This document shows, in pieces, positions 36,093 to 42,563 of a DNA stretch of 64,000 bases (position 1 is its first letter; each line of letters begins with the position of its first letter). The notes beneath the pieces are model-generated. The model was not told the DNA's origin. It saw only the letters and a program-made list of their open reading frames with translations, and did not search any database. The position numbers and the translations under genes are program-made. The stretch lies in contig CADAGC010000008.1 in NCBI GenBank assembly GCA_902787365.1, positions 59,494-123,493 on the forward strand, written 5' to 3'. This DNA comes from an uncultured Ruminococcus sp. GTDB taxonomy: Bacteria; Bacillota; Clostridia; Oscillospirales; Ruminococcaceae.

Positions 36093-36182
36093 ATACTCTG
36101 GCACGCAGACGGCAAGACCGTTCCGGAGAATTTGCAGATGCTTTGCAGGAATTGTAATTTGAAGAAGTCGGGGCAGGAATAA
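36093..36182 (+). pseudogene. Remnant of an HNH endonuclease (C-terminal end)
   Basis: Twenty-nine codons then a stop: LWHADGKTVPENLQMLCR followed by NCNLKKSGQE. The NLQxLCxxCN-xK pattern is the end of an HNH domain. A stop codon lies just upstream and no start is present, so only the tail remains. Confidence 0.6.
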
Positions 36183-36214
36183 TAGAATATATAGGATAAA
36201 AAGAATAGCCCCCC

Positions 36215-36243
36215 TTGAAAAGATTATTAAAAAATGATATAAT
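36215..36243 (+). promoter_or_regulatory. Promoter of the Abi-alpha pair
   Basis: TTGAAA and TATAAT with a 17-base spacer, 25 bases before the first start codon. Confidence 0.7.
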
Positions 36244-36268
36244 CTTTAAAAAAGGAGGAGGAACAAAA

Positions 36269-36451
36269 ATGGCTGATTGGGTTGTAAATTTAATCGTTGG
36301 TGGAATAACAGCAGTATTAGGCTTTATTAGTGGGTTTATAACTAAAACATATCAAATCAAAATCAAACAAAATGCAAAAGGCAACAACATAATACAGAAA
36401 ATCGAGGGTATACACAATGGAGAACAAAAAACAGATAGCAAAAGGAGATAA
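36269..36451 (+). CDS. 60-aa membrane protein paired with Abi-alpha
   Basis: Start at 36269 after AAAGGAGGAGG. A membrane helix (VVNLIVGGITAVLGFISGFI, residues 4-23) is followed by a basic tail with KIKQNAKGNNIIQKIEG. The motif KxxxAKGxNIxQ recurs at the start of the next protein, which overlaps by 35 bases, so the two may share an interaction element. The family is not known to me. Codon use is very A+T-rich. Confidence 0.65.
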   Translation: MADWVVNLIVGGITAVLGFISGFITKTYQIKIKQNAKGNNIIQKIEGIHNGEQKTDSKRR

Positions 36452-37166
36452 TATAGTTCAAAGTAATATCAACGTACAAGGTGATTATATAGTAGGAATA
36501 CAAGAAGAAAGAGTAATGGAACTAATAAAAACACACTGTACTGTAAATAAAGAAGAGATAATTGAATTGGTAAAGAAAACAATAGAAGAAATACCGGATG
36601 AAAAATTCATTCTTCCACAAAAAAGGATATTTGTGCCTGTAATTCAAAAATTGTCATATTCTACAGATGAAGATATTATAAAAAGTGCCTATTTAAAACT
36701 ATTAGAATCCTCAATGACAAAAGAAAAAAGTTTTACAGTACATCCTTCTTTTGTGAGAATAATTGATGAGTTATGTCCTGATGAGATAAAAATATTAAAT
36801 GAAGTACCACTATTTGTATCATCATATAAACCTTTGATTGACCTTAGAATGATAATAGGAGAGCAAGAAGGAAACGGAATAATACAAGTGTCAAATTTTA
36901 CTGATATAGGATACGGAATTTGTGAGTATCCAAATAAAATATGTGATTACATAGAGAATATGGAACGTTTAAAGATTATAGAAATACCATCTATGCGCAC
37001 ACTAATAAATAAAGAGAAGTATCAATCTTTAGAGAACCATCCTGCAATCTTAGAAGTAATGGAAAAAAACATTTCAACGGATTCAATTAAAATATCATAT
37101 AAATTTGATGAAAAATGCTTTTCATTAACTTCATTTGGTGCGTCTTTTTTAAAATGTTGTAAATGA
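36417..37166 (+). CDS. Abi-alpha (DUF4393) family protein
   Basis: A 249-aa protein. The block from IQKLSYSTDEDIIKSAYLKLL through ESSMTKEKSFTVHPSFVRII to DELCPDEIKIL is the hallmark of the Abi-alpha/DUF4393 family, whose namesake is linked to abortive phage infection. The N-terminal KQIAKGDNIVQSNINVQGDY is a short repeat-like linker. No membrane helix; the upstream 60-aa protein may anchor it. GAGGG lies 8 bases before the start. A phage-defence role is inferred from the family and from its place as mobile-element cargo. Confidence 0.75.
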   Translation: MENKKQIAKGDNIVQSNINVQGDYIVGIQEERVMELIKTHCTVNKEEIIELVKKTIEEIPDEKFILPQKRIFVPVIQKLSYSTDEDIIKSAYLKLLESSMTKEKSFTVHPSFVRIIDELCPDEIKILNEVPLFVSSYKPLIDLRMIIGEQEGNGIIQVSNFTDIGYGICEYPNKICDYIENMERLKIIEIPSMRTLINKEKYQSLENHPAILEVMEKNISTDSIKISYKFDEKCFSLTSFGASFLKCCK

Positions 37167-37170
37167 CACT

Positions 37171-37458
37171 TTATTCAATACGGTAATAAGTAAATATCTT
37201 CCAAGCAGTTCGCTTTCTTTAAAACACGAGCTTGACGGCTGCGGAACTCTTGACTTCAGAAAAGACCGTGTGCTGACAATGGAAGGCAAAGGCAGAGCAA
37301 CGTGGAATGAATATGAGTTTCTGAAGCCTGAGCACGTTTATGGTAATAAGAAGAATTCTGCTAAAGGCGAGGGCTTATATTACAGCGGCATCTGGCAGGA
37401 GCTTGTTGTATTTGAGTCAGAAGGCTTGCTTGATTGGGTAAAGAGTATTCTTACATAA
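37171..37458 (+). pseudogene. Remnant of an Nmad3-like nucleotide-modification protein
   Basis: An open frame without a usable start at its 5' end; the tail reads LDGCGTLDFRKDRVLTMEG, GRATWNEYEFLKPEHVYGN and WQELVVFESEGLLDWVKSIL. This order resembles the C-terminus of nucleotide modification associated domain 3 proteins as I remember them. The N-terminal part is missing. An ATG at 37270 would give a 62-aa product of doubtful function. Confidence 0.4.
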
Positions 37459-37504
37459 TAACTTTTTCCCCTTGCCTTTTTTGCAAATCTATGCTATAAT
37501 GAAT

Positions 37505-37554
37505 AAAAGCTACCACATAAGACTAAAACTGATAGCATTTCGGTGATAGCTTTT
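37505..37554 (+). other. Hairpin near the right end of the element
   Basis: A 12-base stem with one mismatch (37505-37516 with 37543-37554) followed by TGATAGC, downstream of a TATAAT at about 37495. The stretch 37459-37862 has no gene; it otherwise holds the candidate attR and a terminator. Confidence 0.4.
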
Positions 37555-37663
37555 TGATAGCAGAAGTCGTTATAGCCAATAGATTAGTGACACTGTATAT
37601 CAAATCGGCTCACTACGGATCATATTCTCTATACAAATCTGTTTAGAATTCGATTTTTAGTGA

Positions 37664-37677
37664 GGAGTGGGAATAAT
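37664..37677 (+). other. Candidate right attachment site
   Basis: GGAGTGGGAATAAT, which would read E-W-E-stop as at the guaA end. The match to 27227-27240 is short, so this is tentative. Confidence 0.4.
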
Positions 37678-37818
37678 GCAAACGTTTGCTGAAATGGCGT
37701 AATACCGTACCTTTCGTGGTTTAGTTAAGCCGAATGGCAACGATTTGGCAACATTTCTTGCCGTGCGTCAGCTAAGGCGGTTATCGGCAACAGTATAAAA
37801 ATAATTGTCTGAAAAGAT

Positions 37819-37865
37819 AAGAGCTATCTGATTCAATTTAGAATCGGATAGCTCTTTTTGTTTTA
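37819..37865. terminator. Bidirectional terminator
   Basis: A 16-bp stem with one mismatch (37819-37834 with 37841-37856), then TTTGTTTTA. It ends the minus-strand kinase operon and shields the element. Confidence 0.85.
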
Positions 37866-38144
37866 TTCTGACGATTTTAAGATTTTTTCCAAATCAGGTT
37901 TATGTGCTATGCGGCACATAAGGATTATTTCAAAAGCTGCAAGCCAGCTTCTTTCTTGCGGACCGTCAAGCATAAATCTAAACCTTTGATAAATTGGGGC
38001 ATATTCTATTACAATTTTCCTCAGAGCTATATTGTTTAGTCCTTCAAGTTTTTTTGGGTTCATAACAAAGGCAAGTAGGTTTTTGGATATATCTATACCT
38101 GTTTCTTCCTTAATATAGTGCTGAATAGATTGTTGTTTATTCAT
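37863..38144 (-). CDS. Unrecognised 93-aa protein downstream of the kinase
   Basis: A small soluble protein (NKQQSIQHYIKEETGIDISK, then FMLDGPQERSWLAAFEIILM) with no recognised family. It overlaps the end of the PfkB kinase gene by 8 bases, so it is cotranscribed and coupled. Mostly helical by appearance. Confidence 0.6.
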   Translation of the reverse strand: MNKQQSIQHYIKEETGIDISKNLLAFVMNPKKLEGLNNIALRKIVIEYAPIYQRFRFMLDGPQERSWLAAFEIILMCRIAHKPDLEKILKSSE

Positions 38145-39084
38145 TACTATCCTCTTTCAATGCTCTGCGTTCAGCTTCATTCCACTCCATTCCCATAACC
38201 CCCTCAACCTCCCCGATCTTCGGCGGATCAAGCGGCAAAGGAAACCGTGATATCGCCACAGCCGAGCAGGCGGCGGCAAAGCACACAGTCTCCTCGTCGC
38301 TCATGCCGTGTAACAGGGCGTAAACGCAGCCCGCTTTGAATGTGTCGCCTGCGCCGAGGGTGCTTCTGACCTTGACGGGGAAAGCTGCCATACGCTTTAT
38401 CTCGCCGCCACGCCGCCCGTAGAGCATCTCGCCGCCGCCCTGCGTGATTATCGTCAGCCCCTGCGTGCTTTGCTGCATCAGCGCCATTACCTCCTCAGGC
38501 GACTTGCCGGGATAGCGCATATCAATGCATTCGTGGGATATAACATCTATCGCCGCAGCCTTGTGCAGAGGACTTTCGTGGGGGCAGTCGATCGTCACAA
38601 AGGGTATGCCGTGCCGAGTGCATATCTCGGCGGCAAGCAGCGACTCCTCGCCAAAGTATGGGTCAATGCCCGCAGCCTTGCAGCCCTTTATGTCCTCCTC
38701 TTTCGGAATACCCCACCAGCGCTTTCCCGATGAGAAAAGCGTCTGAAAGCTGCCCATTGGCGAGCGTATGTCGTCCGCTATTATCACCGTGTCGGTAACG
38801 CCTGCATCATCGGTGTAGGTGAGACTTGACAGGTCAACGCTCTTGTCCTTGTAGAAGTCTTTGAGCACGGGTGCGACTTCACGCCCTATGTGCGTGCCGT
38901 CCATTATCACCGATACGCCTAAGGAACTCAGCACAGTCGCCGCCGTGCCAGTCTCGCCGCCGGGAAGAAAATACTGCTCGCTTATCTCGGAGTATTCGTC
39001 GGGCTTTAAAAACCCGTCACGCAGCAGTATCGAGCGTGTGGCGAGTATCTGCCCGAAAAGATATACCTCAGCTTGCTTGTTCAT
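38137..39084 (-). CDS. PfkB-family carbohydrate kinase
   Basis: A 315-aa ribokinase-like kinase. The C-terminal signature STLGAGDTFKAGCVYALL holds the catalytic Asp in GAGD; the N-terminal part has FLPGGETGTAATVLSSLG, the sugar-binding glycine block. The substrate (a sugar or nucleoside) cannot be told. The start is ATG 39084 with AAGGGGTG upstream. It has a consensus promoter embedded in a large inverted repeat. Confidence 0.85.
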   Translation of the reverse strand: MNKQAEVYLFGQILATRSILLRDGFLKPDEYSEISEQYFLPGGETGTAATVLSSLGVSVIMDGTHIGREVAPVLKDFYKDKSVDLSSLTYTDDAGVTDTVIIADDIRSPMGSFQTLFSSGKRWWGIPKEEDIKGCKAAGIDPYFGEESLLAAEICTRHGIPFVTIDCPHESPLHKAAAIDVISHECIDMRYPGKSPEEVMALMQQSTQGLTIITQGGGEMLYGRRGGEIKRMAAFPVKVRSTLGAGDTFKAGCVYALLHGMSDEETVCFAAACSAVAISRFPLPLDPPKIGEVEGVMGMEWNEAERRALKEDSNE

Positions 39085-39092
39085 AAAAATCA

Positions 39093-39148
39093 CCCCTTGC
39101 CTTTATAATGCTTTGTTACATTATAGCAAGGCAAGGGGGAGTTGTCAA
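39093..39148 (-). promoter_or_regulatory. Kinase promoter inside an inverted repeat
   Basis: Minus-strand TTGACA (39143-39148) and TATAAT (39120-39125), 17-base spacer. Arms 39093-39110 and 39119-39138 are inverse copies apart from a 2-base bulge. One arm spans the spacer and -10, the other lies in the leader next to the ribosome site. Confidence 0.7.
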
Positions 39149-39196
39149 GGGGCGAACCCCTTTGGCGTTAGCGGTTAGATAAATCGGGGTTTATCA

Positions 39197-39382
39197 ATGC
39201 ACAATTAGGCAATGCACAATGCACAATTGAGGTGTCGCCCATTCGGGCGACGAATTAAAAGTAGGGTGATGCACACCCGAAGGGGTGTGGGTGGCGCTGG
39301 TGTCAACAGAGTTGACACCGAAAGCCCCCACATAGCCTCCCCTGAAAGGGGAGGGGGACCGCCGACACTCGCAGAGTGGCGG
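39197..39382. repeat. Heptamer array followed by five GC-rich hairpins (locus 4)
   Basis: ATGCACAATTAGGCAATGC heptamers, then hairpins at 39234-39251 (GTCGCCC), 39272-39289 (CACACCC), 39299-39319 (GGTGTCAAC, 9 bp perfect), 39336-39354 (CCTCCCCT) and 39359-39382 (CCGCC with CACTC inside). No plausible gene occupies 39149-39445. Confidence 0.7.
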
Positions 39383-39445
39383 TGGTGGAGGGGTTCCGCC
39401 CGAGCACCAAATACCGATTTATCGTGCTAAGTTATTGCGTGATAA

Positions 39446-40036
39446 TCATTTTCCGATCTCCTGATAAAGCAGCCCGTCTTTTGTGCTGTACCATACCAGC
39501 CTGCCTGTCCTGTAGAGGGGCAGGCGTGCCTGTAAACTCCATTCTGGGTACTGCCTTGCCATTATCAGCGTGCTCTCGTTTAAGTATGCCACAAATGCTA
39601 TGTAGCACTCCTTGGTCATCTCGTGAGCTGATGTGATGTAAAGCTCGCCGTCAGTTTCCTCGACATTCAGCTGCTGACTGTCATTCGCTTTCTGCGGAGT
39701 AAGTGCAGTCAGCCTGCTGCCGCAGCAGCTTATCGCCGCATCGTTTGCAGCGGTTATTATGTTGCCGCAGCTGCGGCATATGTAAAAGCTTGTTTTCTTC
39801 ATGTTTCCTTCCTCCCTTTCGTTTTCGTTTTTTTGCCCCGAAAGCAGCGTCTGCGTGTCGGTGCAAAGCACCTTTGCAAGCTCTTCTATGAGCGATATGT
39901 CGGGGCAGCCGCCGCCGCACTCCCATTTTGATACTGCCTTGTCACTTACGTTTATCATCTCGGCAAGCTGCTTTTGTGTAAGCCCCTTTTCCTGCCGAAG
40001 CTGCCTTATTATCATTCCCGTGTTCTCAATTCCCAT
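39446..40036 (-). CDS. XRE transcription regulator with zinc-ribbon-like tail
   Basis: A 196-aa protein. Residues 5-65 form a helix-turn-helix (IIRQLRQEKGLTQKQLAEMI, NVSDKAVSKWECG). Residues 80-115 carry CRSCGN and SCCGSRL, a four-Cys metal-binding ribbon like those in desulfoferrodoxin N-termini. The C-terminal 80 residues (ELYITSAHEMTKECYIAFVA) may sense a ligand. AAAGGGGGCG precedes the start. Target genes are unknown. Confidence 0.8.
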   Translation of the reverse strand: MGIENTGMIIRQLRQEKGLTQKQLAEMINVSDKAVSKWECGGGCPDISLIEELAKVLCTDTQTLLSGQKNENEREEGNMKKTSFYICRSCGNIITAANDAAISCCGSRLTALTPQKANDSQQLNVEETDGELYITSAHEMTKECYIAFVAYLNESTLIMARQYPEWSLQARLPLYRTGRLVWYSTKDGLLYQEIGK

Positions 40037-40062
40037 AGCATAAGCGCCCCCTTTACAAAGAT

Positions 40063-40091
40063 ATTGTAACCTATATCGCCCCTCTTGTCAA
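40063..40091 (-). promoter_or_regulatory. Promoter of the XRE regulator
   Basis: Minus-strand TTGACA (40086-40091) and TACAAT (40063-40068), 17-base spacer. Confidence 0.75.
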
Positions 40092-40183
40092 TCCACGCTT
40101 AGTAGAGAGGGATAAGGGGGCTTTTTTTACAAAAATCACGCAGCCTGTTTATAATAAATCTACATCTGCCGTCCGCTGTTTCG

Positions 40184-40212
40184 TTGACAAACAGCCTTAA
40201 ATATGGTATTAT
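40184..40212 (+). promoter_or_regulatory. Promoter of the PurF-like gene
   Basis: TTGACA and TATTAT, 17-base spacer. Confidence 0.75.
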
Positions 40213-40258
40213 AATATTGTATGCTTTTATATAATCTTTATTGGGAGGATTTTTAAAA

Positions 40259-41665
40259 ATGGGCGGATTTTTTGGTGCAGTTTCCAAGACTAACTGCGTA
40301 TTCGATCTTTTCTATGGAACAGACTATCATTCTCACCTCGGTACAAGGCGTGCAGGCCTTGCAGTATACGGCGATAAGGGCTTTGACCGCTCGATACATA
40401 ATATCGAGAATTCCCCTTTTCGTACAAAGTTCCAGGACGAAGTTGATAAAATGGAGGGCTATTTCGGCATAGGCTGTATATCCGACTATGAGCCGCAGCC
40501 CCTTATTGTAAGAAGCCACCTCGGCACATACGCCATAACTACCGTCGGCAAGATAAACAATACCGATGAGCTGGTAGAGAGCGTCTATAAGGGCGGTACG
40601 TCGCACTTTTTGGAGATGAGCGGCGGCGATATCAACCCCACAGAGCTTGTGGCTGCCCTTATCAATCAGAAAGACAGTATCGCAGAGGGTATAAAGTATG
40701 TTCAGGAGAGCGTTGACGGCTCTATGACCCTGCTCGTTATGACCCCTAAGGGCATATACGCTGCCCGTGACAGGCTCGGCAGAACGCCCTGCGTTTTAGG
40801 CCGGAAAGAAGACGGCTACTGCGTTTCCTTTGAAAGCTTTGCATACCTTAACCTCGGCTACACACACTATAAAGAGTTAGGCCCTTCGGAGATAGTTCTT
40901 CTCACCCCCGACGGCGTTGAGCAGATAGCCGAGCCTAAGAAGAAAATGAAGATATGCTCGTTTTTGTGGATATACTACGGCTACCCCTGCTCGAGCTATG
41001 AGGGTCTGTCGGTAGAGGAGATGCGCTATAACTGCGGCAAGCTGCTCGCAAAGCGTGACGATGTAAAGCCTGACCTCGTTGCAGGTGTTCCCGATTCGGG
41101 CACGGCTCACGCAATAGGCTACGCAAACGAATCGGGCGTGCCGTTCTCAAGGCCTTTTATAAAGTATACCCCCACATGGCCCCGCTCGTTCATGCCCACT
41201 AACCAGTCAAAGAGAAACGTTATCGCTAAGATGAAGATGCTGCCCGTTGAAGCGCTCATCAAGGATAAGAGCCTGCTTTTGATAGACGACTCTATCGTTC
41301 GTGGCACACAGCTGCGAGAAACTACCGAGTACCTCTACGCCAGCGGCGCTAAGGAAGTGCATATCCGCCCTGCCTGCCCGCCCCTGCTTTTTGGTTGTAA
41401 GTATCTTAACTTCTCCCGTTCAAGCTCGGAGATGGACCTTATCACAAGGCGCATAATCAGAGAGCGTGAGGGCGATGATGTTTCAATGGAAACACTTAAG
41501 GACTACGCTGACCCCGAGAGCCGGAACTATAAGGAAATGCTCGACGAGATATGCAAGCAGTTAAACTTCACGACACTTCGCTACCATAGACTTGACGATA
41601 TGATAGAGTCTATCGGCATGGATAAGTGCGACCTTTGCACCTATTGCTGGGACGGCGAGGAATAA
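40259..41665 (+). CDS. PurF-like amidophosphoribosyltransferase without the N-terminal Cys
   Basis: A 468-aa homologue of glutamine PRPP amidotransferase. The PRTase domain is intact: LLIDDSIVRGTQ binds PRPP, with VAGVPDSGTAHAIGYA and GAKEVHIRPACPPL. The N-terminal class II glutaminase domain starts MGGFFGAVSKTNC, where true PurF has Cys directly after Met; the nucleophile is thus Gly here. A Cys cluster (CDLCTYC) ends the protein, as Fe-S-type enzymes have. It could use ammonia, depend on another amidotransferase, or be regulatory. GGGAGG precedes ATG 40259; the earlier TTG is not needed. Confidence 0.85.
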   Translation: MGGFFGAVSKTNCVFDLFYGTDYHSHLGTRRAGLAVYGDKGFDRSIHNIENSPFRTKFQDEVDKMEGYFGIGCISDYEPQPLIVRSHLGTYAITTVGKINNTDELVESVYKGGTSHFLEMSGGDINPTELVAALINQKDSIAEGIKYVQESVDGSMTLLVMTPKGIYAARDRLGRTPCVLGRKEDGYCVSFESFAYLNLGYTHYKELGPSEIVLLTPDGVEQIAEPKKKMKICSFLWIYYGYPCSSYEGLSVEEMRYNCGKLLAKRDDVKPDLVAGVPDSGTAHAIGYANESGVPFSRPFIKYTPTWPRSFMPTNQSKRNVIAKMKMLPVEALIKDKSLLLIDDSIVRGTQLRETTEYLYASGAKEVHIRPACPPLLFGCKYLNFSRSSSEMDLITRRIIREREGDDVSMETLKDYADPESRNYKEMLDEICKQLNFTTLRYHRLDDMIESIGMDKCDLCTYCWDGEE

Positions 41666-41679
41666 CGAATAAACAATAC

Positions 41680-41708
41680 TTAAGGTGTCGGCTATGCCGG
41701 TATCTTAA
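41680..41708 (+). terminator. Hairpin after the PurF-like gene
   Basis: A 13-bp stem with three G-U pairs (41680-41692 with 41696-41708), loop TAT, then ATTT. Confidence 0.5.
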
Positions 41709-41710
41709 AT

Positions 41711-41831
41711 TTAAGGCAACACCGCACAACCAACGGCTTACGCCTTTGTATGCCATATGCTTGAAAATTTTCCGTCATATCGCCCAAATCCACCTTGTCT
41801 TACGCCCAATGGTCGTGCGGTATTGCCTTAA
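41711..41831 (+). repeat. MITE-like element copy C (intact)
   Basis: 121 bp with 22-bp terminal inverted repeats differing at two positions, beginning TTAAGGCAACACCGCACAA. It ends 19 bases before the next start codon and probably supplies its upstream DNA. Confidence 0.88.
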
Positions 41832-41849
41832 TAGACAGAGGGTGTGCCG

Positions 41850-42563
41850 ATGATACTGAAAAACAGAATAAAGCGCCTTGCGGCATTTATGCTGTCGGCG
41901 GTGATGTCGGTTACACTTTGTGCGGCCGTCTTTGCAGATGATGAGGGCGGCGACCCCGAGGTGGAGCTTATCGCTGAGTTTGACAGCGAGGTGTTTGATG
42001 ATGACACACAGCCGTCATTTACCTGTGCATTCGGCACTCACGAGAAAAGCCCCGAGGGCACCAGCGCCAAGCTTACCTTTGACACCGAGGGCTGTGAGCT
42101 TATATCGAGCGAGCAGTTCGGCTATTCGACCATAGCCATTGATAAATACGTCTGCAAGCAGAGCCAGAACGGCGGCTTCTACCCCAACTACGGCGAGACG
42201 GTGACTTTTGAGCCGCAGGCCGACAAAGGTGTTGTAAAGGCGCACCTTGAGATCAAGGACGCAGATAATAATACCACCCACCAAAAAGATCTGAACGTTT
42301 GGTTTATAAAGCGTGATAAAGTCATAGCCATAAGCGACGAGGGCTATGACGGCTGCGAAAAAGCCCTTGACAAGCCGCTTTATAAGGTGCTGCTGTTTAT
42401 GAGAACGCCCCTCGGCACGGTGACGAAGATAGTGCTTTTGATACTTATCGGCGGCGGTATGTACTGTCTTTTGCACCATAAGGATATAAAACGGCGCTTC
42501 AAGGCAAGAAAGGCGCTTAAACTGGAGAAGAAAAATAATAAGGGAGGAACCGATAATGGATAA
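41850..42563 (+). CDS. Exported protein with C-terminal membrane anchor
   Basis: A 237-aa protein with a signal peptide (LKNRIKRLAAFMLSAVMSVT, cleavage likely after VFA near residue 29), an external beta-rich domain (about 30-180), a membrane helix (TVTKIVLLILIGGGMYCLL, about 193-212) and a basic cytoplasmic tail. No family recognised. AGAGGG lies before ATG 41850. Its stop overlaps the glgP start by 8 bases, an unusual pairing of a surface protein with a cytoplasmic phosphorylase. Confidence 0.7.
   Translation: MILKNRIKRLAAFMLSAVMSVTLCAAVFADDEGGDPEVELIAEFDSEVFDDDTQPSFTCAFGTHEKSPEGTSAKLTFDTEGCELISSEQFGYSTIAIDKYVCKQSQNGGFYPNYGETVTFEPQADKGVVKAHLEIKDADNNTTHQKDLNVWFIKRDKVIAISDEGYDGCEKALDKPLYKVLLFMRTPLGTVTKIVLLILIGGGMYCLLHHKDIKRRFKARKALKLEKKNNKGGTDNG

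Larger units (their letters stand above)
27227..37677. mobile_element. Putative integrative mobilizable element inserted at the guaA 3' end
   Basis: About 10.5 kb from the guaA terminus to a similar sequence at 37664-37677. It holds a repressor, excisionase-like protein, tyrosine integrase, MobC-like protein, a candidate oriT and a MobV relaxase, then cargo: an ABC transporter with sigma factor, an Abi-alpha pair, and broken HNH and Nmad3-like genes. There are no type IV secretion or replication genes, so it would need a helper to transfer. Much of the cargo is A+T-rich. The right boundary is the weakest part; the core could end sooner, for example at 31242. Confidence 0.55.

Noticed and set aside
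39212-39430. Small ORFs in the hairpin cassette
   Set aside because: Their translations are Arg/Gly/Pro-rich products of GC hairpins without ribosome sites.
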